Notes: a model not told the origin generated them from the sequence alone. DNA of 7,362 nt from Spirochaetales bacterium (GCA_022771185.1 JALFCJ010000259.1:1-7362), one strand, 5' to 3'. Positions 1 to 6,640 are shown, counted from the stretch's first letter. Numbers and translations: made by a program.

Positions 1-1
1 C

Positions 2-428
2 ATAAATAAGACTACTGATACTACCTCTATAAAAGAATTCAGTAGTTCCAAGAATCCTCTTCTTTTCCAAGAGGTATTCTCTAGGATAAAAACAATCTGC
101 TGGAAGCAGGAGAAACGTTCTCTGACGACTTTATTCGTAAAAACACCAACAAGGAAATCAGTCTTAAGACAAGTATAAATAGGACTGTGGATGAACTGGT
201 TGCTGTTGTGATAAAACAAATACGAAAAACAAGAAGACTCTCATCAACACAAAGACAATCAAGCATAACAATGAAGTAAGATTGTAGGAAATAGAAACAG
301 TCAATCTTTCAGGATTAAAAGCAGAAATGATTATCCAGAAGTGCATCAAAATGATTTTGAGTAAAGCCTTTATCCCGGGGAGAGTTGGCAACTATAACAT
401 CAAAAACAATGAAATCATACATGGATAA
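2..428 (+). pseudogene. Candidate decayed protein-coding gene, left-truncated, of unknown family
   Basis: No intact ORF exists here, but three plus-strand stretches read like protein and follow one another in successive frames. One is open from position 2 to about 178 (contains SIKEFSSSKNPLLFQEVF). The next is open from about 91 to 279 (contains NNLLEAGETFSDDFIRKN and INRTVDELVAVV). The last is open from about 195 to 428, interrupted once by TAG at 285-287, and includes LSGLKAEMIIQKCIKMILSK before a TAA at 426-428. Both frame changes go the same way and each could be explained by a one-base deletion. The composition (many K, N, E, T and S, with amphipathic segments) resembles neighbouring real proteins. 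I do not recognise a family, and no start lies in the window, so the 5' part would be outside it. Chance open stretches in AT-rich DNA are the main alternative. Confidence 0.3.
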
Positions 429-441
429 GGAATATATGTTT

Positions 442-498
442 GATGAATATATCCAACAAGAGTTTTAAACGATGGGTATATCCCACAAGAGTTGTAAC
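442..498. repeat. Imperfect head-to-tail tandem repeat, units of 29 and 28 bp
   Basis: Unit one (442-470) and unit two (471-498) abut exactly. Both begin with GATG, share the core TATATCC(A/C)ACAAGAGTT, and end with a TAA(A)C. They differ at four positions plus one missing base. The unit length is not a multiple of three and there is no spacer between units, so this is neither a protein repeat nor a CRISPR array. Its role is unknown. It lies between the candidate pseudogene and the promoter of the redox operon, so it may be a regulator binding region or the remnant of a mobile element end. Confidence 0.75.
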
Positions 499-540
499 TG
501 GCTTTGACAAATATTAGAGCAAAATGGGACAAAAAGTAGG

Positions 541-595
541 GATGAAAGGGTCTTATTCCGCTAAGAGTATTGAAATCCCACTGAGAGTTTAAAAC
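541..595. repeat. Two degenerate copies related to the 442-498 repeat
   Basis: The segment 541-572 starts with GATGAA and contains ATTCCGCTAAGAGT. The segment 565-595 contains ATCCCACTGAGAGTTTAAAA. Both follow the core of the upstream tandem units, roughly ATCC, then AC, then AAGAGTT, then an A-rich end. The spacing is irregular: 42 bp separate them from the first pair, and the two copies themselves overlap slightly. Similarity is clear for the last copy and weak for the first. Confidence 0.45.
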
Positions 596-635
596 CAACA
601 GTCGATATATAGATAAATGAAATATACATGTTTCT

Positions 636-680
636 AATTGACAGAATATATATTATATCTAAATTATAAAATCTGTAATT
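636..680. promoter_or_regulatory. Interrupted inverted repeat spanning the promoter candidate
   Basis: AATTGACAGA at 636-645 is mirrored by TCTGTAATT at 672-680. The arms are complementary except for one extra G in the left arm and are separated by 26 bp of almost pure A/T. The left arm contains the TTGACA hexamer. Such an arrangement could be an operator or a weak stem in the 5' region, but it could also be chance in AT-rich DNA. Confidence 0.3.
638..670 (+). promoter_or_regulatory. Candidate sigma70-type promoter for the redox operon
   Basis: A perfect TTGACA lies at 638-643. Downstream the sequence is too AT-rich to fix the -10 box. TAAATT at 660-665 gives a 16-bp spacer and matches TATAAT at four of six positions; TATAAA at 665-670 matches better but leaves a spacer of 21 bp. 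Transcription would then start near 672-678, about 60 bp before the ATG at 736. It is the best-placed promoter signal ahead of the two plus-strand genes. Confidence 0.4.
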
Positions 681-735
681 GTGATTGAAATCCAGTAATT
701 CAACTTTTAATATTAAAAAAAGGATAGAATCTTCA

Positions 736-2238
736 ATGAATAAATATGATGCCATTATAGTTGGTGCAGGAAACTCTGGATTGATCGCAGCTTTGGAATT
801 AAGAAAGAATGGATTAAAGACATTGATAATTGAGAAAAACAATTATCCTGGTGGTTGTGCTACATCTTTTGTCAGAGGTAGATTTGAAATAGAGCCGTCT
901 CTTCATGAATTATGTGGCATTGGCGAAGACTCTATAAAAGGTAGCGTTAAACTCATATTTGAAGATTTTGGTATTGATTGTCCTTTTGTCCCAATAAAAG
1001 ATTGTTTCAGAGCCATTGGCAGTTTTTCTGATGGAACTCCCTATGATATTACATTACCAAATGGTAAAGATGCCTTTATAGATAAAATGGAAGAATATGT
1101 ACCTTTTTCAAGGGATAAAATGATTCTTCTATTCTCAATAATGGAAGAAATTAAACAAGGATTGATATATATATCAAAGAACAAAAAGTATAGTATCTTT
1201 CATCTTATTAAGAATTATCCGAGGATGCTTACTTTAGGCTCATATTCTGTTAAAGAAGTATATGAAGCTCTTTCTATCCCCAAAAAGGCACAAGAGATTC
1301 TTTCCTTGTATTGGACATATCTAGGTGTTGAAGTAGACAGTTTGAATTTTATTCACTACTCTTCCATGATCTATGAGTACATAAACTACCCTATTTGCAT
1401 ACCAAAAAATACCAGCCACTATTTATCATCTCTTCTTTTAGATAAATACCAAAAGATGGGCGGAGATGTTTGGTATGGAGTTCAGGCTGATGAATTTATT
1501 TGTAATAATAATGCCGTTATAGGAGTAAAGACTAATCATGGTGACATCTATGCCTCTCTTATCTTTCCTGATATCAAAAGCGATATAATATATGGAAAAA
1601 TGATGCCCAAAGAGTCTGTTCCTCTTAGACAAAGAAAACTCATGGAGGCGAGAAGAGATAAATACTCAGGTATATTATCAACAGTATACTTCTGTCTTGA
1701 TAGAGATAAAGATGAAATGGGCTTTAAAGATTATTCGATTTTCTTCAGTGGACATTCCAACACCTTTATGCTCCATGATTCTGTAATATTTCTTTGTTAT
1801 AACGTTGCTTCTCCAGATTTCTCTCCAAAAGGCACATCTGTCGTGTCTTTCACTTTTTTTGCAGATCCAAAGTTCTTTGAAACTTTAGATGAAGAGAGTT
1901 ACTTTAGAACTAAAACAGAAATAGGATCTGTCATGATTGATCTATTAAAGAGTAAACTCAATATTGATATATCTAACCATATTGAAGAAGTGGAAATAGC
2001 AACGCCATGGACTTTTTCCCGATATTTAAACACACCGAAAGGTTCAGTATATGGTCACGAAGTAAGTGGTTGGGACAATGTTATTGCAAGGACTTTAAAC
2101 ATTGAAAACGATTATGCTGTTCCTGGCTTATATCCAATCGGTTGCGACTCAATTAAAGGTGACGGTTATTCTTCAGCATATATGATTGGAAAAGAAATAG
2201 CAGATTTAGCTTTAGAAAGGATTAATAGAAATGAGTAA
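736..2238 (+). CDS. CrtI/phytoene-desaturase-like FAD-dependent oxidoreductase, substrate unknown
   Basis: This 500-residue protein has the usual length and layout of the CrtI/RetSat/amine-oxidase-like flavoproteins. An N-terminal Rossmann dinucleotide-binding motif GAGNSG spans residues 10-15. The ribose-binding acidic residue is E33 (LIIEK), and PGG at 38-40 is followed by CATSF, typical of this family. The C-terminal FAD motif is GLYPIGCDS at about 464-472, followed by a GYSSAYMIGKEIA helix. Family members desaturate, isomerise or saturate isoprenoid-type C=C bonds; which reaction applies here cannot be read from sequence. No signal peptide or clear membrane span is seen, so it is probably cytosolic or peripheral. 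I chose the ATG at 736 because AGGA at 721-724 precedes it (an 11-nt gap, slightly long) and the Rossmann strand follows at once; a TTG at 685 lacks a ribosome site. The next gene overlaps its end by 8 bp, implying translational coupling. Confidence 0.85.
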   Translation: MNKYDAIIVGAGNSGLIAALELRKNGLKTLIIEKNNYPGGCATSFVRGRFEIEPSLHELCGIGEDSIKGSVKLIFEDFGIDCPFVPIKDCFRAIGSFSDGTPYDITLPNGKDAFIDKMEEYVPFSRDKMILLFSIMEEIKQGLIYISKNKKYSIFHLIKNYPRMLTLGSYSVKEVYEALSIPKKAQEILSLYWTYLGVEVDSLNFIHYSSMIYEYINYPICIPKNTSHYLSSLLLDKYQKMGGDVWYGVQADEFICNNNAVIGVKTNHGDIYASLIFPDIKSDIIYGKMMPKESVPLRQRKLMEARRDKYSGILSTVYFCLDRDKDEMGFKDYSIFFSGHSNTFMLHDSVIFLCYNVASPDFSPKGTSVVSFTFFADPKFFETLDEESYFRTKTEIGSVMIDLLKSKLNIDISNHIEEVEIATPWTFSRYLNTPKGSVYGHEVSGWDNVIARTLNIENDYAVPGLYPIGCDSIKGDGYSSAYMIGKEIADLALERINRNE

Positions 2239-3427
2239 AAAAATAAAAGTCGGAAAGAATTCTTATTTAGATATGCTGAAGTTTAAGAATCTTGGTAAGA
2301 CAAGAGATAAAGTAATCGATGAGTATTGTGGTGATAAAGTTTTCTATAGCGATCCTATTTCAGATAAAGCAGAGCATCTACATCAGGATTCGCTAAAAGT
2401 CAGAGTGACAGATATCATCCCTCGGTATGATGCAAAAGAGTATGTATTATCTAATATAGACAATTCTCCCCTTCCCTACTTTAGAGCTGGTAGCTATATT
2501 TCAATAAAAACTAAAATCGGCGACACTATAACTTCTCGTCCATATTCAATTTGCTCCAGTCCAAAAGAAGCTCTGAACGGCAAGTATTCTATCATGATCG
2601 AAGACTATCCTGCAGGTTTTGTAGCTCCATATCTTTATAAGAATATACAGATTGGAGATGAGTTTACTATTTCATCTCCAATGGGTACTTTCTATTATGA
2701 ACCATTAAGAGATGAAAAACATGTTGTCGCCCTAGCTGGTGGAAGTGGTGTCACTCCTTTCATATCTATGGCCTATGCCATTAGAGACGAAATCGAGGAC
2801 TTTGAGTTAACTCTAATCTACGGAAGTAGAACTCGTGATTCCATTTATTTTAAAGATGAACTAGATGAATTATTGAATGTGACGAATAAAGTGAAAATAA
2901 TACATGTTTTATCTGATGAAAAAATAGATGGATATGAATATGGTTTTATAACTTCTGATTTAATTAAGAAATATGCATCAGATAATTACTCTGTCTTTGC
3001 TTGTGGACCAGGTAGTTTCTATTCTTTTATGAAAGAAGATATAAAAAAATTAAACCTAAAGAAAAAACAAATTCGTTTTGAAATGGAAGCTGTAAGTCGT
3101 GATTTAGCTTCAGATATAAATTATCCACAAGAAAAAAAGAATATGGTTTTTAATGCTGTAATAAAACAAAGAGACAAAGAGTATAAAATTGCAGTAAGAG
3201 CAGATGAGCCTATTCTTTGCGCAATAGAACGAGCTGGAATAAAGATTCCATCATCTTGTCGTTCAGGTGTCTGCGGTTGGTGTCGAACCAGGGTTGTTGA
3301 AGGTAATACTTATAATCCCGAAAAGAATGAAAATAGACGAAAAGGCGATGTAATACTGGGCTATATTCATCCCTGTGCTTCATTTGCCCTGTCGGATTTA
3401 GTGTTGGACATACCTAATGAAGATTAG
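2231..3427 (+). CDS. Ferredoxin-NAD(P)H reductase-type flavoprotein with C-terminal [2Fe-2S] domain
   Basis: This 398-residue protein is an electron-transfer reductase like PaaE or the reductases of multicomponent oxygenases, moving electrons from NAD(P)H through a flavin to a [2Fe-2S] cluster and on to a partner. Visible domains are a flavin-binding barrel with RPYS at 103-106; a nucleotide-binding domain with GGSGVTP at 170-176 and ACGPGS at 257-262; and a plant-type ferredoxin domain at about 305-398 with cysteines 343, 348, 351 (C-x4-C-x2-C) and 382. The first 50 or so residues precede the barrel and match no motif I know. The start ATG overlaps the upstream stop by 8 bp, with GAAAGGA as ribosome site about 9 nt ahead. 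Tight coupling makes the upstream CrtI-like flavoprotein the likely electron partner; that is inference. The stop codon overlaps the convergent lipoprotein gene by 4 bp. Confidence 0.88.
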   Translation: MSKKIKVGKNSYLDMLKFKNLGKTRDKVIDEYCGDKVFYSDPISDKAEHLHQDSLKVRVTDIIPRYDAKEYVLSNIDNSPLPYFRAGSYISIKTKIGDTITSRPYSICSSPKEALNGKYSIMIEDYPAGFVAPYLYKNIQIGDEFTISSPMGTFYYEPLRDEKHVVALAGGSGVTPFISMAYAIRDEIEDFELTLIYGSRTRDSIYFKDELDELLNVTNKVKIIHVLSDEKIDGYEYGFITSDLIKKYASDNYSVFACGPGSFYSFMKEDIKKLNLKKKQIRFEMEAVSRDLASDINYPQEKKNMVFNAVIKQRDKEYKIAVRADEPILCAIERAGIKIPSSCRSGVCGWCRTRVVEGNTYNPEKNENRRKGDVILGYIHPCASFALSDLVLDIPNED

Positions 3428-4128
3428 TCTAAATTAAATGAGAATAGCTCTTTGGAAATCTTAGTGTTCCAGATGTTAGTATATTCGGTAAAAGAAAATG
3501 TAACAGTTGCGTACACTACGACTTCTACAGGTCGAACATAGTCACTGACCAACTCCTCACCTTCCCTTATGTCGGAGAGAGAGGAAAAACTGTCACCATC
3601 AAAGCTTCTACGAAGCTCTTTTTGTAGGATCATGCTATCTTGATCATCAAGGATTCTTAAAAGTAAGCCGGTACTCTCATTAAATTCAAATGCAAGTCTT
3701 AACTCTCCATTAACAAAGAAATTATTCGATATTACGCTGTCATCCCCAAAAAACTGATATAAACCATAAGTAGTATCTCCACTCTTATATTCAACGAGAG
3801 GGCTTCCATCTACCTTTGCTCCGGTTATTGGATTGCAATATGGATAATTACAATAAGAAGAGTTGAAAGAAGAAAGAAGAGATGAATAACTAGAAGAATC
3901 TTTACTACTCTTGATCACGTAGAATAAGTTTACTTCAGGAGAATAAGACAGATTTTTTGTACTATCTTTTAGATAATCGGAATTAATTATAATAGAAGCT
4001 TTATTGGTGTTTGTATCTTTTATAAAGGAAACTGAGTTTTCATCTGGAACGAACATATTTGGAATGCCGCAAGATGAAAGAAAAAGGAGGGCAAGCAAAG
4101 CAAGAAATAAGTATTTTCTTTTCTTCAC
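3424..4128 (-). CDS. Putative lipoprotein of unknown function
   Basis: This 234-residue protein starts with a classic lipoprotein signal: KKRK, a leucine/alanine-rich core, and the lipobox L17-S18-S19-C20. The mature protein would carry a lipid on C20 and be anchored to a membrane facing the periplasm or cell surface. The rest is rich in serine, aspartate and aromatic residues, with beta-strand-like segments (for example VEVVVYATVTFSFTEY near the C-terminus); no catalytic motif or known domain is recognised. Translation must start at a GTG, since the first in-frame ATG is at residue 25, past the lipobox; a strong GGGAGGG sits 6 nt upstream. It is the last gene of the leftward cmk-rpsA-TPR unit, 38 bp after the TPR gene. 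Its end overlaps the stop of the convergent reductase gene. Confidence 0.8.
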   Translation of the reverse strand: MKKRKYLFLALLALLFLSSCGIPNMFVPDENSVSFIKDTNTNKASIIINSDYLKDSTKNLSYSPEVNLFYVIKSSKDSSSYSSLLSSFNSSYCNYPYCNPITGAKVDGSPLVEYKSGDTTYGLYQFFGDDSVISNNFFVNGELRLAFEFNESTGLLLRILDDQDSMILQKELRRSFDGDSFSSLSDIREGEELVSDYVRPVEVVVYATVTFSFTEYTNIWNTKISKELFSFNLD

Positions 4129-4134
4129 TGATTA

Positions 4135-4141
4135 CCCTCCC
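4135..4141 (-). promoter_or_regulatory. Strong ribosome binding site fixing a GTG start
   Basis: On the minus strand GGGAGGG is followed by TAATCA and then GTG. The strength and spacing of this site, together with the signal peptide that begins at that GTG, settle the start of the lipoprotein gene. Confidence 0.75.
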
Positions 4142-4166
4142 TATATGGAATGAAAACCAATATTTA

Positions 4167-4865
4167 TTAGTTAAGCTGAGCTATTCTAGACTGAGCAAGC
4201 TTAGCATATTCTGAGCCGTAATCTCCGAATTCACCGACAAGCTGTTCATAAATAGAAATAGCAAGTGCTTTATCTGTATCTTCTGTCAATCTAGCTGCAT
4301 TGAAAAGAGCACGAGATGAATAGAAGCTGTCAAGACCATACTCATCAAAGAATGCATTATATACATCTTTTGCAGAATTCTTGTCCCCATTTTCTTCAAG
4401 AGCTGCTGCCATGCTCATAAGTGCAACTTCTCTTAAGAAAGTCTTCTTCTGTCCATCTGCTACTTTCTTATATAACTCGATGGCCTTTGAATAATCACCA
4501 TCCTCATATGCAAGATCAGCAAGAATCATTGCAGCCTTTGCACCTGGATACTTCTTGACACTCTTTGCCATTAACGCTTCAGCATCAGAGACAAGAGCTG
4601 TCTTAGCACTATCGTAACCCTCAGCATCTGAATCCATTGTCGTATACTCAGAGTACTGTGCAGTCAAAGCATCAAGCTTTTCATAAGTTTTGTTATTTGA
4701 AGTATTAACTACTACAGAAACAATAGAAGCTATAACAATAACTGCAACTACAGCAGAAACAATAATTGTCAAAAGCTTTCCGTGTTTACTTAGCCATCCA
4801 TTAGTTTTGTTAACCAACTTCTCGGCTGCTGTAAGCTGTACTTCTTTATCGTTCTTCTTTGCCAT
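4167..4865 (-). CDS. Membrane-anchored tetratricopeptide repeat protein
   Basis: This 232-residue protein has a lysine-rich cytosolic N-terminus, one hydrophobic segment at about 31-53 (LLTIIVSAVVAVIVIASIVS) and a soluble helical domain that would face the periplasm. TPR-like helix pairs appear at about 109-141 (ADLAYEDGDYSKAIELYKKV), 145-176 and 184-215 (ALFNAARLTEDTDKALAISI). This layout recalls YfgM-like and other N-anchored TPR adaptors that hold protein partners at the inner membrane; the specific partner is unknown. Its ribosome site AAAGGA lies 6 nt before the ATG and directly abuts the foot of a strong hairpin. It follows rpsA by 64 bp and precedes the lipoprotein gene by 38 bp, so co-transcription with both is likely. 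TPR folds are easy to recognise but say little about function. Confidence 0.8.
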   Translation of the reverse strand: MAKKNDKEVQLTAAEKLVNKTNGWLSKHGKLLTIIVSAVVAVIVIASIVSVVVNTSNNKTYEKLDALTAQYSEYTTMDSDAEGYDSAKTALVSDAEALMAKSVKKYPGAKAAMILADLAYEDGDYSKAIELYKKVADGQKKTFLREVALMSMAAALEENGDKNSAKDVYNAFFDEYGLDSFYSSRALFNAARLTEDTDKALAISIYEQLVGEFGDYGSEYAKLAQSRIAQLN

Positions 4866-4877
4866 TTCTCATCCTTT

Positions 4878-4910
4878 GAGAAAGCGGAGAGTATTATTCT
4901 CCGCTTCCCC
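4878..4910 (-). other. Strong RNA hairpin between rpsA and the TPR gene
   Basis: On the minus strand AAGCGGAGA pairs perfectly with TCTCCGCTT around a 7-nt loop (ATAATAC). The stem extends outward by GGGG against TCTC with two G-U pairs, giving 13 bp. What follows is TCTC then AAAGGA, not a run of U, so it is a poor intrinsic terminator. Because the stem ends right at the ribosome site of the TPR gene, it could lower translation, act as a partial attenuator, or protect the 3' end of rpsA mRNA after processing. Function is inferred; the pairing is visible. Confidence 0.7.
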
Positions 4911-4929
4911 TACTCTCTGTTATTAGACC

Positions 4930-6609
4930 TTATTTCTTTAAAAGGTCTGCAAAAGGATTGTAAGAGTCGTCATCATCCTTTGTTTCAGCCATGTACTTGG
5001 CCATCTCAGATTCCTGACTTCTCTTAATCATTTCTCTGATTGAGAGAGAAAGCTTCTGCTTAGCGGAATCTACATCGATTACCATGGCTGTGATTGGCTG
5101 ACCAACCTTCTCTTTATAGCTTTCAAGAACTGCATCTGTATACTGCTCGTCTGGACCAACAAGATTGTTCTTTCCAATAAGACCTTCGATATCTCCGATG
5201 ACCTTAACGAATACACCAAACTCTGTAACAGAAGAAACTGTTCCAGTGATTGTTGAGAATCTTGGATAATCCTTCTTAAGTGTCTGCCAAGGGTTACCTT
5301 CAAGCTGCTTTACAGAGAGCTTGATTCTTCTGTTAGCTGGCTCAACCTTAGTAACTACAACTTCGATTGTATCACCTTCCTTGCAGAACTGATCCATGCT
5401 CTTGATTTTCTTTGTCCAAGAGATGTCATCAATGTGTAAGAAACCATCGATACCCTCTTCGAGGTTTACGAAAGCACCACTGTTTGTAACCTTGACAACT
5501 GGTCCGGAGATAACCTTACCAACTGGATATCTCTCTTCGATTGTATCCCAAGGATTCTCTTCAAGCTGCTTAAGACCAAGAGAAACTCTCTTGCTGTCCA
5601 AATCCCAGCCAAGAATCTTTGCTTCAACAACATCACCAATGTTGACTATTTCTTTAGGGTTGGTAATTCTCTTTGTCCAAGAAAGTTCGGAGATGTGAGC
5701 AAGACCTTCAATACCAGGTTCAATTTCGATAAATACACCGAAGTTAGCAATCTTTGTAACTGGTCTCTTTACAACATCACCGATGTGATACTTCTGATCG
5801 AATGTTGACCATGGATCTGGTTCCATTGCCTTCAAAGAGAGATTGATCTTCTGTGTCTCTGGATCAATGTTGATAAGCTTAAGCTGTACAATCTGACCCT
5901 TCTTTACGAAATCTTTTGGTCTTGTTACATGGCCCCAAGACATATCGTTGATGTGAAGAAGTCCATCAAATCCGCCAAGATCGATAAAAGCACCGAATGA
6001 TGTAAATGACTTGACAACACCCTGAACGATATCGCCTACATGAGCAGCTTCAAAGAACTTCTGTCTGTTTTCTTTGATCTTGTTCTCAAGATACTCTCTT
6101 CTTGAGACAACGCTCTTAAGCTTTGTTCCATTATGGAACTTGTCGATAATGAAGTAGTCTGTCTTTCCAACAAGAGTTTCAGGATCTTCTACTCTGACTA
6201 CATCTGCCTTTGATAATGGGCAGAATCCCTTATAATCTGCTCCGAGATCAACTTCATAGCCACCCTTGATGACTTTGACGAACTTACCAAGGACTGGTGT
6301 TCTGTCTTCAGCAGCCTTCTTGAGTACTTCAGTTCTCTCTTTGGCTTCAGCTCTTTTCTTTGATACAACAACCTGTCCGCGACCATTGTCAAGCTTAAGG
6401 ATTGTGAGGGCGACCTTGTCTCCAATCTTTGGGAGTTCGATGAACTCATCTACTGGGACCTGACCCTCAGACTTATAGCCGATGTCCACGAGGACAGTCT
6501 CGTCATTTGTCTGTACTACAGTACCGGTTACGATCTGACCGACTTCTAATTCCGGAATTGACATAAGATGCTGTTCCATGTATGACTGCATCACTGTTTC
6601 CTTTTCCAT
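4930..6609 (-). CDS. rpsA: 30S ribosomal protein S1
   Basis: This 559-residue protein contains six S1/OB-fold RNA-binding domains, at about 22-86, 103-170, 189-262, 274-348, 360-436 and 451-527, matching the length and domain number of the long Gram-negative S1 (E. coli S1 is 557). Domains 3 to 5 are the most regular, each with a GxFI/GAFV strand, an (A/L)HI(S/N/D)(E/D)(L/M/I)SW motif and a closing K(I/V)xLSLK-type strand followed by PW. S1 binds mRNA at the small subunit and helps load leaders with weak or structured ribosome sites. An acidic DDDD stretch lies at 545-548. The frame is open further upstream, but I place the start at the ATG at 6609, which has AGGAG 8 nt ahead, follows the cmk stop by 31 bp, and avoids overlapping the cmk coding sequence. 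Confidence 0.95.
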   Translation of the reverse strand: MEKETVMQSYMEQHLMSIPELEVGQIVTGTVVQTNDETVLVDIGYKSEGQVPVDEFIELPKIGDKVALTILKLDNGRGQVVVSKKRAEAKERTEVLKKAAEDRTPVLGKFVKVIKGGYEVDLGADYKGFCPLSKADVVRVEDPETLVGKTDYFIIDKFHNGTKLKSVVSRREYLENKIKENRQKFFEAAHVGDIVQGVVKSFTSFGAFIDLGGFDGLLHINDMSWGHVTRPKDFVKKGQIVQLKLINIDPETQKINLSLKAMEPDPWSTFDQKYHIGDVVKRPVTKIANFGVFIEIEPGIEGLAHISELSWTKRITNPKEIVNIGDVVEAKILGWDLDSKRVSLGLKQLEENPWDTIEERYPVGKVISGPVVKVTNSGAFVNLEEGIDGFLHIDDISWTKKIKSMDQFCKEGDTIEVVVTKVEPANRRIKLSVKQLEGNPWQTLKKDYPRFSTITGTVSSVTEFGVFVKVIGDIEGLIGKNNLVGPDEQYTDAVLESYKEKVGQPITAMVIDVDSAKQKLSLSIREMIKRSQESEMAKYMAETKDDDDSYNPFADLLKK

Positions 6610-6617
6610 TCCACTTT

Positions 6618-6622
6618 CTCCT
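6618..6622 (-). promoter_or_regulatory. Ribosome binding site that decides the rpsA start
   Basis: AGGAG on the minus strand is followed by 8 nt and the ATG at 6609. A longer reading would begin at 6684 inside cmk, without a comparable site and with 25 extra residues unlike S1, so this site supports the shorter protein. Confidence 0.7.
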
Positions 6623-6640
6623 ACAACTAAATTACCACGC

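Larger units (their letters stand above)
429..735. other. Intergenic region upstream of the redox operon
   Basis: About 300 bp without a credible gene. It holds the imperfect tandem repeat at 442-498, two weaker related copies at 541-595, and a very AT-rich segment from about 601 to 680 with a promoter candidate. The decamer ATTGAAATCC occurs twice, at 569-578 and 684-693, the second just downstream of the promoter candidate. I found no tRNA-like fold, no obvious intrinsic terminator and no recognisable riboswitch. Confidence 0.6.

Noticed and set aside
442..595. Possible small CRISPR array
   Set aside because: Unit length near 29 bp and GTT-like ends are suggestive, but the first two units touch without a spacer, the others overlap or are irregularly spaced, and no cas gene is present.
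81..598. Minus-strand ORFs of 61-75 residues at the left edge
   Set aside because: They are low-complexity, rich in F, L, S and Y, have no ribosome sites, and look like antisense readings of the purine-rich plus strand; the repeat units are not multiples of three, so they are not protein repeats.
685..735. Upstream TTG start for the CrtI-like protein
   Set aside because: It has no ribosome site, lies at the promoter's likely start region and adds 17 residues before a Rossmann strand that normally begins near the N-terminus.
4878..4910. Intrinsic terminator after rpsA
   Set aside because: The stem is strong but is followed by TCTCAAAGG rather than a U tract, and the next gene's ribosome site begins at once, so termination would be inefficient at best.
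4690..5698. Plus-strand ORFs antisense to the TPR gene and rpsA
   Set aside because: They mirror strongly coding minus-strand frames and show no motif of their own.
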